A stretch of DNA of 64,000 nucleotides from Martinezella lusitana (GCF_016901135.1 NZ_JAFEVL010000048.1:496001-560000); one strand, 5' to 3'; positions 54,101-63,803 are shown, numbered from the stretch's first letter. Made by a program: numbers and translations. Notes: generated from the sequence alone by a model not told the origin.

Positions 54101-55145
54101 TCACGCGATCCAGATCAAAAGCCTCTACAAAATCTTCGGTCCGCGCGGGCGTGACTTCGTGGACATGGTCAAGAACGGCACCGGCAAGACCGAACTCAAC
54201 GAGACGCACGGTCACGTGCTCGGCTTGCAGGATATCAACATAGACATGCCGGCCGGCGCCATCACCGTCGTCATGGGCCTCTCCGGCTCCGGCAAGTCAA
54301 CGCTGATCCGCCATATCAACAGGCTGATCGAGCCGACCGCCGGCGAAGTGCTCTATGACGGCATCGACGTCTGCAAAATGAATGAAAACGCCCTGCGTGA
54401 ATTCCGCCGTCACAAGACGGCGATGGTGTTCCAGAAATTCGCTTTGCTGCCGCATCGCACAGTCATCGAGAACACCATTTACGGCCTGGACATTCAGGGT
54501 GTGCCCCGTGCTGAGGGCGAGAAGAAGGGACAATACTGGATCGAGCGTGTCGGCCTCAAAGGTTTCGAAAGGCACTATCCGAACCAGCTCTCCGGCGGCA
54601 TGCAGCAGCGCGTGGGGCTTGCCCGCGCTCTGACCAATGACGCCGATATCCTGCTGATGGACGAAGCCTATTCGGCGCTCGATCCGCTGATCCGCGTGGA
54701 CATGCAGAGCGTGCTGCTCGACCTGCAAAAGGAGCTGAAGAAGACCGTCGTCTTCATCACCCACGATCTCGACGAGGCACTCCGCCTGGGCGACAAGATC
54801 GCGATCCTGCGTGACGGCAAGGTCGTGCAGCAGGGAACCGGCCAAGAGATCGTGCTGAAACCCGCGGACGACTACATCACCGCCTTCGTTAAGGAAGTGA
54901 ACCGCGGCCGCATCATCCAGGCTCAGACCATCATGAAGCCGCTTTCCGGTGAACCCGGCGGCAGCCGCGTACCCGGTGACATGACGCTGGAAATCGCCGC
55001 CAAACAGATGACCGACGCCGGACATACCGGAGCCGTCGTCACCGACGCCAGTGGCAAGCCCATCGGTGCGATAGACCTGCAAAGCATCATCTCCGCCATG
55101 GTGACGCCGACAACCCATGAAACGGCACAGATGGCGGCGGCTTAA
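54093..55145 (+). CDS. betaine/choline-type ABC transporter ATPase (ProV-like)
   Basis: A 350-residue ATPase. Walker A GLSGSGKST, signature LSGGMQQRVGLARAL, Walker B ILLMDEAYSALDP and switch His FITHDLDEAL are present. Residues about 275-340 form a short CBS-like tail (LEIAAKQMTDAGHTGAVVTD), as in OpuAA/ProV proteins that sense ionic strength, but only one CBS unit is clear. ATG 54093 has GGAGG upstream and overlaps the permease stop. Last gene of the transporter. Confidence 0.93.
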   Translation: MASHAIQIKSLYKIFGPRGRDFVDMVKNGTGKTELNETHGHVLGLQDINIDMPAGAITVVMGLSGSGKSTLIRHINRLIEPTAGEVLYDGIDVCKMNENALREFRRHKTAMVFQKFALLPHRTVIENTIYGLDIQGVPRAEGEKKGQYWIERVGLKGFERHYPNQLSGGMQQRVGLARALTNDADILLMDEAYSALDPLIRVDMQSVLLDLQKELKKTVVFITHDLDEALRLGDKIAILRDGKVVQQGTGQEIVLKPADDYITAFVKEVNRGRIIQAQTIMKPLSGEPGGSRVPGDMTLEIAAKQMTDAGHTGAVVTDASGKPIGAIDLQSIISAMVTPTTHETAQMAAA

Positions 55146-55166
55146 AGACTTCCTTATCTGATAAAG

Positions 55167-55192
55167 GAGAGCGCCCAGCACAGGGCGCTCTC
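55167..55192 (+). terminator. terminator of the transporter operon
   Basis: GAGAGCGCCC, loop AGCACA, GGGCGCTCTC: a perfect 10-base stem followed by the T-rich TTCCTCTT. The T tract is imperfect but the stem is strong. Confidence 0.7.
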
Positions 55193-55243
55193 TTCCTCTT
55201 CATGCAAGATGAACATGCTTATCGCTGTTCGCTCGTTGCACTC

Positions 55244-55263
55244 ATATAAAGAAATGTTTATAT
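55244..55263. promoter_or_regulatory. palindromic operator-like site before bmt
   Basis: ATATAAA-GAAATG-TTTATAT: perfect 7-base arms, 43 bases before the bmt ATG. The form is like sites bound by ArsR-family regulators of methionine genes (SahR type) in alphaproteobacteria. I propose that by resemblance only; no such regulator is in this window. Confidence 0.45.
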
Positions 55264-55306
55264 CTGCATTTCATAACCGAACATCCGCATATCCGGAGAA
55301 GACGCC

Positions 55307-56320
55307 ATGACCGTCGCAGCCAATCCCTTGACCGATCTTCTTGCTGAAAAAGGCGTGCTCCTCGCTGACGGCGCGACGGGCACAAACCTCTTTGCCATGG
55401 GTCTGGAAGCCGGTGAAGCGCCGGAACTGTGGAACGAACAGCACCCCGAGCGGATTGCAAAACTGCATCAGGATTTCGTTGATGCCGGCGCCGACATCAT
55501 CCTGACCAATACCTTCGGCGGAACGCGTCATCGCTTGAAGCTGCACCATGCGCAGGATCGCGTACACAGCCTGAACAAGGTTGCCGCCGAAATTGCCCGT
55601 GCCGTCGCCGACAAGACTGACCGCAAGATCATCGTCGCCGGCTCCGTCGGGCCGACAGGCGAGCTGCTGGTGCCGCTTGGCGCATTGACCTATGAAGATG
55701 CCGTTTCCGCCTTCATCGAACAGATCGAGGGCCTGCAGGCCGGTGGTGCCGACGTCGCCTGGATCGAGACCATGTCCTCGCCCGAGGAAATCCGCGCAGC
55801 TGCCGAAGCTGCCGTCAAGGTCGGCCTGCCCTATACCTATACGGGCTCGTTCGACACGGCCGGCAAGACCATGATGGGCCTGCATCCGAAGGATATTCAT
55901 GGCATTGCCAAGGACGTCGGCGAAGGTCCGCTCGCCGTCGGCGCCAATTGCGGCGTCGGCGCATCGGATATCCTGTCGAGCCTGCTCGACATGACCGATT
56001 CCGATCCGGCGGCAACCGTGATCGTCAAGGGTAACTGCGGCATCCCCGAATATCGCGGCGCCGAGATCCATTATTCCGGCACGCCACCGCTGATGGCCGA
56101 CTACGCGCGCCTTGCGCGCGACGCCGGCGCCAAGATCATCGGCGGCTGCTGCGGCACTTCCTGCGGCCACCTCGCCGCCATGCGCCAAGCACTCGACAAC
56201 TATACGCCCGGCCCGCGTCCGACACTGGAAGTGATCGTCGAACGGATCGGCCCGATGCGCAACAAGACGGCCAATGAAGGCGGAACGGCGCCGGTGCGTG
56301 AGCGCAGACGCCGCAGCTAA
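55307..56320 (+). CDS. bmt: betaine--homocysteine S-methyltransferase-like protein
   Basis: A 337-residue zinc methyltransferase of the homocysteine S-methyltransferase family. LLADGATGTNLFAMGLEAGE is the N-terminal homocysteine motif; VGANCGVG supplies the first zinc Cys and IIGGCCGTSCGHL the other two. It transfers a methyl group from betaine, or a similar donor, to homocysteine to make methionine. A quaternary-amine importer lies just upstream, supporting betaine as donor. GGAGAAG precedes the ATG. Use of S-methylmethionine or a corrinoid partner cannot be excluded. Confidence 0.88.
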   Translation: MTVAANPLTDLLAEKGVLLADGATGTNLFAMGLEAGEAPELWNEQHPERIAKLHQDFVDAGADIILTNTFGGTRHRLKLHHAQDRVHSLNKVAAEIARAVADKTDRKIIVAGSVGPTGELLVPLGALTYEDAVSAFIEQIEGLQAGGADVAWIETMSSPEEIRAAAEAAVKVGLPYTYTGSFDTAGKTMMGLHPKDIHGIAKDVGEGPLAVGANCGVGASDILSSLLDMTDSDPAATVIVKGNCGIPEYRGAEIHYSGTPPLMADYARLARDAGAKIIGGCCGTSCGHLAAMRQALDNYTPGPRPTLEVIVERIGPMRNKTANEGGTAPVRERRRRS

Positions 56321-56405
56321 ACGGCGACTTGCTGCGTCAGGCCTCAAAACCTGACGCAAGCGACCATCATGACAATTGAATAATCAAGAAGGCGGTGGCG
56401 TTTCA

Positions 56406-57581
56406 CTACTTCTCGCCACCGAGAGGGCGCCCCTCGGTAAAATGCGGCACGACGCGGCTGTCGAATGCCTTCAGGGCCGCGCCGATCGCCTGATGCATAT
56501 CGAGGTAGCGATAGGTCCCAAGCCGTCCACCGAAATGGACGTTGGCCTCCGCCTCGGCACGCTCGCGGTACCGCAGGAAGACCGCCTTGTCCTGCCGTGT
56601 GTCGATCGGATAATAGGGCTCGTCCGCGCGTTTGGCCGAACGTGAATACTCCCGCACCACAACAGTCTTTTCAGTCTGATAGCTGCGCTCGGGATTGAAG
56701 TGGCGGAACTCCAGGATGCGGGTGTACGGAATAGTCTCGTCGGCATAGTTCATGACAGCCGTACCCTGGAAATCGCCGGTGTTCAGGGTCTCTTTCTCGA
56801 AATCGATCGTGCGCCAGCCCAATTCTCCCTCGGAATAATCGAAATAGCGATCGATGGGGCCGGTATAGACGATGGGGAGACCGGGCGGCAAAGCAGACTT
56901 CAGCGAAAAGAAATCGACACCGAGAGCAATGTCGATCCTCGGATGCTTCAGCATCCTCTCGAAGATGGCCGTATAGCCGTCGACCGGCAGGCCTTCATAT
57001 TTGTCGTTGAAATACCGATTGTCGAACGTGTAGCGGACCGGCAGCCGCGTGATGATATGTTCCGGCAGGTCACGCGGGTCCGTCTGCCATTGCTTGGCGG
57101 TATAGCCGCGGATGAAGGCTTCGTATAGCGGCCGGCCGATCAGGGAAATCGCCTTCTCTTCGAGGTTCGCCGGGTGGCGCCCTGCCATTTCGGCCGCCTG
57201 CTCCGCGATCAAGGCTCGCGCTTCATCCGGCGAAAGGCGCCGACTGAAAAACTGCGAGATGGTACCGAGGTTGATCGGCATCGAGTAGACCTGGTTGCGG
57301 TAGCTCGAATAGACGCGATGCTTGTAGTCGGTAAATTCGGTGAACCTGTTGAGATAGGTCCAAACCATCTCGTTCGGCGTGTGGAAGAGATGGGCGCCGT
57401 AACGATGAACCTCGATGCCGGTCTCGCCGTCGAACTCGCTGTAGGCATTGCCGCCAATATGGCTGCGGCGATCGATCAGAAGCACGTTCTTCTGAAGCTC
57501 GTTTGCCACCCGCTCCGCAAGCGTCGCGCCATAGAAGCCGGCACCGACGATCAATAGGTCTACCTTCGAAAAATCGATCAT
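56406..57581 (-). CDS. glf: UDP-galactopyranose mutase
   Basis: A 391-residue FAD enzyme that converts UDP-galactopyranose to UDP-galactofuranose for surface glycans. LLIVGAGFYGATLAERVANE is the FAD-binding motif. RRSHIGGNAYSE, HRYGAHLFHTPNEMVWTYLN and FIRGYTAKQWQTDP are conserved blocks, and PYYPID and LGTYRYLDMHQAIG come late. It implies that the strain's polysaccharide or lipopolysaccharide contains galactofuranose. It is convergent with bmt and begins the glycan locus. Confidence 0.95.
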   Translation of the reverse strand: MIDFSKVDLLIVGAGFYGATLAERVANELQKNVLLIDRRSHIGGNAYSEFDGETGIEVHRYGAHLFHTPNEMVWTYLNRFTEFTDYKHRVYSSYRNQVYSMPINLGTISQFFSRRLSPDEARALIAEQAAEMAGRHPANLEEKAISLIGRPLYEAFIRGYTAKQWQTDPRDLPEHIITRLPVRYTFDNRYFNDKYEGLPVDGYTAIFERMLKHPRIDIALGVDFFSLKSALPPGLPIVYTGPIDRYFDYSEGELGWRTIDFEKETLNTGDFQGTAVMNYADETIPYTRILEFRHFNPERSYQTEKTVVVREYSRSAKRADEPYYPIDTRQDKAVFLRYRERAEAEANVHFGGRLGTYRYLDMHQAIGAALKAFDSRVVPHFTEGRPLGGEK

Positions 57582-57661
57582 GCTTTCAAACTTTCGGCGC
57601 CCTCAATGTCGGCGATGGTTTTAGTGGAGTGCGAAAATGATCATTGGGGAAGCTGACAAGG

Positions 57662-57687
57662 CATCGGCGCACGGGATTGCGCCGATG
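57662..57687. other. strong stem-loop between the DUF707 gene and glf
   Basis: CATCGGCGCA, loop CGGGAT, TGCGCCGATG: a perfect 10-base stem. No T tract follows on the minus strand, so it may attenuate rather than end the transcript from the DUF707 gene into glf. Confidence 0.5.
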
Positions 57688-57740
57688 ACATGAGGAAACT
57701 GCGGCCACATCGCCCGGACGAGGCGGCGCCAGCCACGACC

Positions 57741-58880
57741 TCACCACACGCCGGCATATTTCAGAGGCGTGTACTGGTATGTCTTGAACAGCGCCGCCTG
57801 CTCGTCGACCGCCGCCTTGACATTGTATGTTGCGCCGAGCGGGCGCGTATGGGCAACGGCGACGGCATCGATGATCGCCATTCGGGCCGTGGGACGCCCG
57901 AGGAACGATGGCCAGAGGTGATCGAGGCCATAGCCTGATTCGACATCCCTCATGGAGCCGATGCAGATCTGCAGCGCACGCTGCGAGAAGAGCGGGCACA
58001 TGATTTCGACGAAACCTTCATAGCGCACCAGGCCATTGGGTATCTGAACCGTCAAGGGATGGTTAGGGTAGCAGCCCGGGCCTTTCTTGAGCGATGGCTG
58101 TGCGAGATCGAGGCCGTGTTTGTGTGACAGGTGGAACATTCTGTTGACGTCTTCACCGTTGCACAGCAGGTCGTCGTCCGGCAACCATATGCGCTCATAG
58201 TTCCAAAGCGGGCTGCCCTCGTAAAAGAGGTCGTAGAGAAGCTTGAACTTCTTGCGCTTTGGCAAATGCGCCAGATATTCGTAAGGACTACCGGAAACTT
58301 CCGGTTCCTCGGCGCCGTAATAACCGATGCAAAGATCCCAGTTGCGGGTCGCTTCGTCTATCTTTTCGAACCAGCGCGGGTGCAGAGACTTCGAATTGGC
58401 GGGCACGACGACAAGATTGGGACGCCGTATCCCCTGCTGGGGCTGCGCGCGGAACGTCGCGCGGCGTTCGACATCCGCAGGCGTCGGAAATAGCGGATGG
58501 GGAGGATGATCGGCTGGCACCAGCAGGTAGGTGGCGTCGACACCTCCGATCACGCCCCGCCCCGCAAGCGCCATGAGATTGTCGTCTTCGATATGTGCGG
58601 AATCGAAAATGACCGACGGCAATCCATCTCGGTCGATCAGGCAAAGCCGGCCGCCCATGACATGCCAGAAATCCACGTCAGGTTCAAAATAGTTGCCGAT
58701 CAGCCCATCCGGCGCCAGCACCATGAAGGATGAGAACATCCCGCGGTTCACGTCGCCGAAGCCCCAGAATGTGCCGCTCAGCATCTCCTGGGTCAGAGGC
58801 GGCGCGTCGGACCACCGCATCTGGTTTGCCGGGCGCGCGGCATATTCGGACGTGTGCAGGCTGTTCGCTGCCAATGACAT
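57741..58880 (-). CDS. DUF707-like protein of the glycan locus
   Basis: A 379-residue protein. Its C-terminal two thirds fit DUF707: RPNLVVVPANSKSLHPRWFE, WDLCIGYYGAEEPEV, YERIWLPDDDLLCNGEDVNR and CPLFSQRAL. The DDD with flanking aromatic residues resembles glycosyltransferase-like acidic motifs, and members of the family sit in polysaccharide loci. The N-terminal 120 residues are of no known type. No signal peptide is evident. The start at 58880 has GGGGA about 10 bases upstream. A sugar- or glycan-processing role is inference from neighbours. Confidence 0.75.
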   Translation of the reverse strand: MSLAANSLHTSEYAARPANQMRWSDAPPLTQEMLSGTFWGFGDVNRGMFSSFMVLAPDGLIGNYFEPDVDFWHVMGGRLCLIDRDGLPSVIFDSAHIEDDNLMALAGRGVIGGVDATYLLVPADHPPHPLFPTPADVERRATFRAQPQQGIRRPNLVVVPANSKSLHPRWFEKIDEATRNWDLCIGYYGAEEPEVSGSPYEYLAHLPKRKKFKLLYDLFYEGSPLWNYERIWLPDDDLLCNGEDVNRMFHLSHKHGLDLAQPSLKKGPGCYPNHPLTVQIPNGLVRYEGFVEIMCPLFSQRALQICIGSMRDVESGYGLDHLWPSFLGRPTARMAIIDAVAVAHTRPLGATYNVKAAVDEQAALFKTYQYTPLKYAGVW

Positions 58881-59231
58881 GTTGGACTGTCCCCTATTCC
58901 TGGACCCAAGCAACGGCGCGATCTGAGGAAGGCGGCTGCATAAACAGCTCCGGAATGTCCGCCCCCAATCGAACTCGTTTGGTCGACACCTTGGCGTTCA
59001 TTCCTTTTGCGAAGCTTACGGCAGGAATCGACCGCGCCTCATCGCAAGGCGCAATCAATCCAGCCTCGCGAAAGTTGGTCGGCATAGTGTCTGAAGCGGA
59101 ATTTCTACGCGGGGCAGTCACGCGTTCAGAATATTGCCAAGAATGTCGGCGCTCGGCGGACACGAAGGTCGGTCGTGTCGTCCGTCAAGTCGGGACAAAC
59201 AACCACTCGTCTCTTTTTACGGTAGAAGAAG
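58881..59231. other. divergent promoter spacer
   Basis: No convincing gene. It separates the DUF707 gene (minus) from the GT4-methyltransferase gene (plus), so it should hold two divergent promoters. I see no strong palindrome. Confidence 0.45.
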
Positions 59232-61118
59232 ATGCATCAGAAGAAGAAGCTGGCCATACTCATCGAAGTCGATAGTTTCATCGGCGACATCTATCATCAT
59301 CTTTCAAAAACTTACGAAGTCCTGGCGATACAGCCGAAGACTTACAAAGAGATCGAAACGGCAGTGGAATGGGCCGACATCGTCTGGTTCGAATTCTGCA
59401 ACGAACTCTTCGCGCATGCGATCAATCAGAACATCCGCCGACTCGGCAAACGCGTCATTGCGCGCTGGCATCGTTTCGAAATCGTGGAATCGAATTTTCC
59501 GACGCGCATCAACTTTGGCTTCATCGACGACCTGATCCTCGTATCTCACGACATGCTTCGCGTCCTGAAGCTCAGGGTGCCGCAGCTCTCGCAAAAGACA
59601 CGCACACACGTCGTCTGGAACGGCCTCAATCTCGAAAAGTTCAAGCCGATCCCGTCGCTTGACAAGAAGAAGATCGTTTGGGCAGCCAAGCCGTTCATGC
59701 GCAAGAACCAGCCAATGTTCCTGCAGATCATGCACGCCCTGGTGAAGAGGGACCCGTCCTACACCCTGCATGTCGCCGGCGAGCAGGAAGAGTTCGTCAT
59801 GGCGCCTTACCTGCAGCGCACTACGGAGAAGCTCGGCCTCGCTCGCCACGTCTTCTTCCACGGCTGGCAGCGGGACATGCCTGCTTTTCTCGCCGACAAG
59901 GGCGTTATTCTGTCGACCTCCATCCACGAGAGTTTTGGATACAACATCGCCGAGGCGATGGCCGTCGGCGCCCTGCCCGTGGTTCACGACTATCCCGGCG
60001 CGGAGGAATTCTGGCCCGACGAAATCCGTTTCTCATCGGTGGACGAGGCTGTCGAGAAGATCATCTCCGGACAGATGCATCAGTGGTCGCAATATGTGCG
60101 CGAAAAGTTTCCTCTCGCCAAACAATTGCATGAAGTGGACATGGTCATGAACGGCCGGGTGGCCGAAGTCGCGCCGCCGCCTGTGGCTCCGATCGAGCAA
60201 CATGCCGGTTCGCACCTCAAGCGGCCTGTTCCGCTTTGGCTGGTACAACAGCCGGCTCCCCCGCTGCAGGCGCAGCAGCCCGTGACCGTGCCGCAGGCCA
60301 TATCGGTGCAGCAGGTTCAAGAGGCTGCTCTTCCGATCGGCGAGGTTTTTGCGCCGCAGATGCGGCAGCCCCTTCCGGTGCAGCCGCAGCCTATCTCCAT
60401 GCCGCCGGCGCAGCGGCTCGCTCCCGTGCCGCCTCCGCAGCAACAGCCAAAGACGCCTGACGCGCCGCTTGCCTTTGATTCCAGCGGCTATTGGGAGACC
60501 CGCTACCGCACCGGCGGCAATTCGGGAGCCGGATCCTACGATGTCCTCGCCAACTACAAGGGCCTGTTTCTCAACTCCTTCGCCCGAAAGAAAGAGCTTT
60601 CCTCCTTTGCGGAAATGGGGTCCGGCGATGGCAATCAGCTGAAATATTTCGCATTCGATCGCTATACCGGCTTCGACGTCTCGAAGACCGTGATCGAGCG
60701 CACGCAGGCGATGTATCGGGATAAGCCGAACTACCAGTTCATCTGGCTGGGCGACCAGTCCCTGGATTGGGAAACCCAAGAGGACGCCTATGACTGCGCC
60801 TTGTCTCTCGATGTGCTTTACCACCTCATCGATGACGCGATCTACGTCAACTATCTCGACCAGCTGTTCTCCCTCTCAAGGCGCTACGTCGTCATATATG
60901 CCTCCAACTTCGACGGTCCCGACATCCGCGGCGCCGCCCATGTCCGGCATCGCAAGTTCACGAACGACATCGCCCGCAGGTTCCCCCAATGGACATTGCT
61001 GAAGCTCGTCGAGAATCCCTACAAGTTCAGGGAATCGACCGAGGCGGATTTTGCGATCTACAGCCGCGACGAGTTCGAAGATCCGTCGGGGCTCAACGAA
61101 CTCAATAGCATCCGATAG
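59232..61118 (+). CDS. glycosyltransferase fused to a methyltransferase
   Basis: A 628-residue two-domain protein. Residues 1-310 or so form a GT4-type GT-B domain: VVWNGLNLEKFKPIP, AAKPFMRKNQPMFLQIMH, ILSTSIHESFGYNIAEAMAV and LPVVHDYPGAEEFWPDE. Residues about 320-415 are a Pro/Gln/Ala linker. Residues about 420-628 are a class I SAM methyltransferase: FAEMGSGDGNQLKYFAFDRY and DCALSLDVLYHLIDD. The enzyme likely adds a sugar and methylates it or the acceptor in one polypeptide, as in chain-capping enzymes. Sugar and acceptor are unknown. A bidirectional terminator follows. Confidence 0.88.
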   Translation: MHQKKKLAILIEVDSFIGDIYHHLSKTYEVLAIQPKTYKEIETAVEWADIVWFEFCNELFAHAINQNIRRLGKRVIARWHRFEIVESNFPTRINFGFIDDLILVSHDMLRVLKLRVPQLSQKTRTHVVWNGLNLEKFKPIPSLDKKKIVWAAKPFMRKNQPMFLQIMHALVKRDPSYTLHVAGEQEEFVMAPYLQRTTEKLGLARHVFFHGWQRDMPAFLADKGVILSTSIHESFGYNIAEAMAVGALPVVHDYPGAEEFWPDEIRFSSVDEAVEKIISGQMHQWSQYVREKFPLAKQLHEVDMVMNGRVAEVAPPPVAPIEQHAGSHLKRPVPLWLVQQPAPPLQAQQPVTVPQAISVQQVQEAALPIGEVFAPQMRQPLPVQPQPISMPPAQRLAPVPPPQQQPKTPDAPLAFDSSGYWETRYRTGGNSGAGSYDVLANYKGLFLNSFARKKELSSFAEMGSGDGNQLKYFAFDRYTGFDVSKTVIERTQAMYRDKPNYQFIWLGDQSLDWETQEDAYDCALSLDVLYHLIDDAIYVNYLDQLFSLSRRYVVIYASNFDGPDIRGAAHVRHRKFTNDIARRFPQWTLLKLVENPYKFRESTEADFAIYSRDEFEDPSGLNELNSIR

Positions 61119-61130
61119 AATTGAGCATAC

Positions 61131-61176
61131 AAAAAGAGAGGCGCAACGGCTCTGCCAGTTGCGCCTCTCTTTTTTT
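61131..61176. terminator. bidirectional terminator
   Basis: AAAAAGAGAGGCGCAAC pairs with GTTGCGCCTCTCTTTTT across a 10-base loop. A- and T-rich ends serve both the GT4-methyltransferase gene (plus) and the GT2 gene (minus). Confidence 0.9.
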
Positions 61177-61213
61177 GCACCGGTTGTTGCCGGCAACGAG
61201 TAGAATCGCCGGG

Positions 61214-62203
61214 CTAGTTCGACAAGCTGCCAAGCACCAGATACGGCGTCCGCTTCAGCTTCAGCGATACTTCGGCCATTTCGGGCGACTGCGCTCGGAC
61301 GCAGTTGTATTCAGGCTGATCATATCCCGCATAGGACTGTGTGATCAGCATGAGAAACCGCTCCCTGAGATTGACTGGCAGACGCGGATATATCCATTCC
61401 AGCAGATCCAGCTTGCTGCGAAGGAACCACTGATAATAGGCCTGTTTCATGAGAGGCAGACGCGCGAACAACGCCTCCACCTCCTCGAATGCCGTGAAGA
61501 TTTCGAAACGCTTTTCAGTGAACACGTTGGTAAGCTGCGCCCGCTCCTCATAGACGCGGTGACCGATGAGATAACGATTCATCATGCCGATCCTCTGTGC
61601 ATGCATATAGATATGCCAGTGGGCGTAGATATCGTTATGGACGCGCGTCTCGGAGAAACGCAGGCCCGTTTCCCGGCAAAGCTTGGCGCTGACGATCTTG
61701 TTCCAGGGGAAATTGACGGTGAAGAGCAGCCTTCCGCACTGTTGAAGCGTGAAGACGCGGATGTCCGCATCACCAACCAGCTGGCGCCAGGCCTCGTCAT
61801 CGATCGGCAGCATCGGATCCAGACGGTCGTTCTTTTCGGTGACATAGCGGTACCGAAACACCATCACGTCGCAGCCATGGGCTTCCATGTGATAGATGAC
61901 CTCGTCGATCGAGCGATGGGCGATCATGTCATCAGCGTCGAGAAAATAGTAATAATCGCCGCGTGCCGCCGCCATGCCGGCATTGCGGCTGTATCCGGCA
62001 CCGCGATTTTCCGGATTGCGCAGCAACCGTACGCGCTTGTCGCGTCGGGCATATTGTTCGACGATCATCGCGGTGGCATCGCGCGACGTGTCGTCAACGA
62101 TGATCACTTCCAAAACCTCGCGATTTTCAAGAACAGCCGTAATGATGTCGCCGAGGGAGTCCTGCGCGTTGTAGGCTGGGATGATGACACTGACTTTGCT
62201 CAC
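61214..62203 (-). CDS. family 2 glycosyltransferase
   Basis: A 329-residue GT-A enzyme. VSVIIPAYNAQDSLGDIITA opens the nucleotide-sugar domain; VIIVDDTSRDATAMIV, NRGAGYSRNAGMAAARGDYY and FLDADDMI supply the two metal/nucleotide Asp motifs. The last 120 residues have hydrophobic helices but no clear membrane span. The start is GTG at 62203 because AGGAG lies 5 bases upstream; a longer in-frame start at 62278 has none. It acts in surface-glycan assembly by context; sugar unknown. Confidence 0.87.
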   Translation of the reverse strand: MSKVSVIIPAYNAQDSLGDIITAVLENREVLEVIIVDDTSRDATAMIVEQYARRDKRVRLLRNPENRGAGYSRNAGMAAARGDYYYFLDADDMIAHRSIDEVIYHMEAHGCDVMVFRYRYVTEKNDRLDPMLPIDDEAWRQLVGDADIRVFTLQQCGRLLFTVNFPWNKIVSAKLCRETGLRFSETRVHNDIYAHWHIYMHAQRIGMMNRYLIGHRVYEERAQLTNVFTEKRFEIFTAFEEVEALFARLPLMKQAYYQWFLRSKLDLLEWIYPRLPVNLRERFLMLITQSYAGYDQPEYNCVRAQSPEMAEVSLKLKRTPYLVLGSLSN

Positions 62204-62497
62204 AAGGTCTCCTGATACTAAATGGGTGCCGGACCTGGGGGTATCGGCCATGCTATTCGCCTCAAGCTGCGTAGCCATCCTTCCGGCGGAACGACCTCGG
62301 CAAATTGCGATCGCGACCTATCAAAACTCACGGGACCGCTCCCTAAAAGCATAGGGGTCGGAACTTGCACTGAACTGGTGCGTGGATGCCCTACCCGATC
62401 GGAGGAAGGCCGAACTATCCAGCCCCGCGAAAGCAAACCGGCTTATGCAAAAGACAAAGTCCGCGCCCAGAATCGCGCCGATGCCGTGGAGAAATCG

Positions 62498-63712
62498 ATG
62501 TCTTCTGCTGAAATCCCCGTCCTTTCGATTTGCGTTCCAACCTTCAATCGTCAGTTCTTGCTTGAGCGGAACATAAATTTCCACCTGGACGCTTTTCGTA
62601 AGCTCGATATCCCCTTTGAAATCGTCATTGTCGACGATTGCTCGACCGACGACACCGCCGCCTATATCCAGTCGATCTCTCATCATCCGGAAATCAGCGC
62701 CTATCGCCGGGCACGCAATTCCGGCTTCATCAGCAACTACGCCTTTGCCATGCAGCGGGCTCGCGGCCACTATGCGGTCTTCCTCGGCGACGACGATCTG
62801 CTGATTCCGGAAAAGGTCGTCGAATATCTCCACATTATGGTGGACGACAGGCGGATCGGCATGATCCAGGCGCCATGGCTTCTGGTCGACGGGCGGCCGG
62901 GCGGCGGAGACATGCAGCCTTTCTATCACCTCTCCTACCCCTCGCGGCATGCCAAGGGCGATTTCCATTCGATGCTGGAATTCATCCTGGAACGGCATGT
63001 CTTCCCAGAATTCATGATCATCCGGCGCGACATCCTGGCGAGATCCATATCCAGCCCGACGCCCTTTATTTTCTGGGCCTTTCTCTACACCACCCGCGCG
63101 CTGGATAAGGCCGATGTGCTGTTCATGCCGGAACCCTTCGCCCGCGTGACTGCGATTTCCGACGACCCCCGTCTGCAACAGGGCAACAAGGAATGCATGT
63201 TCCAGTGGGACAGCTACCGAGGCGGCCTCGAATATCTTGCATCGCAGGCGCTTCGCGACAACCGGCTGCCGCCGGAGTATCGCGGCTCGTTGATGCCGCG
63301 CATCACGGACTTCATGCTGCAGCGCCAGGCCGTGGCGATGCGCTTGCACGTCAATGCGCAGAACTGGGTCGAAGCCTACATCATGTACCACCGCATGGCG
63401 GCCTATCATCCCACGCCGCTGCCGGCCGAATCCTACGACCAGATCCGCAAGCTGGCGGGCATCGCAACAGCTGCGACGGAGGCAATCGCCTTCAACGGCG
63501 AGCCCGTCATCCTTGAACCGATCATCGACGACGCCACGATCAATCTTCTCTCGCCCTCGATCCGGGAGCATCTCATCCGGGAAGAACCGCAGGCCGGCGG
63601 CTATGACAGGAAGCCAAGAGCATATCTGCGCTTTACGGAAAATTTTCCTGCCAATCCGGGACCCAAGGACGGCATGTTCGACATTCTGACCTACATCGAA
63701 CAGTTTGCCTGA
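62498..63712 (+). CDS. family 2 glycosyltransferase
   Basis: A 404-residue GT-A enzyme. LSICVPTFNRQFLLERNINF, EIVIVDDCSTDDTAAYIQSI and YAVFLGDDDLLIPEKVVEYL give the conserved Asp and DDD motifs. A roughly 170-residue C-terminal helical part follows. GGAGA precedes ATG 62498; the in-frame stretch from 62222 looks non-native and overlaps the GT2 gene on the other strand. The two GT2 genes diverge from the shared spacer 62204-62497. Role in surface glycan by context. Confidence 0.87.
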   Translation: MSSAEIPVLSICVPTFNRQFLLERNINFHLDAFRKLDIPFEIVIVDDCSTDDTAAYIQSISHHPEISAYRRARNSGFISNYAFAMQRARGHYAVFLGDDDLLIPEKVVEYLHIMVDDRRIGMIQAPWLLVDGRPGGGDMQPFYHLSYPSRHAKGDFHSMLEFILERHVFPEFMIIRRDILARSISSPTPFIFWAFLYTTRALDKADVLFMPEPFARVTAISDDPRLQQGNKECMFQWDSYRGGLEYLASQALRDNRLPPEYRGSLMPRITDFMLQRQAVAMRLHVNAQNWVEAYIMYHRMAAYHPTPLPAESYDQIRKLAGIATAATEAIAFNGEPVILEPIIDDATINLLSPSIREHLIREEPQAGGYDRKPRAYLRFTENFPANPGPKDGMFDILTYIEQFA

Positions 63713-63803
63713 CGATCACTGCCGGGGACCGATACTGGATCCGCTGTCGGCGTCGCATTGCGAACGCCCGGTCCGAATCCCAGCTCGGTCGCCAGGCGTG
63801 CAT

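Noticed and set aside
62222..62497. N-terminal extension of the last GT2 gene
   Set aside because: The extra 92 codons overlap the opposite GT2 gene's start region and look non-native; a GGAGA site marks ATG 62498.
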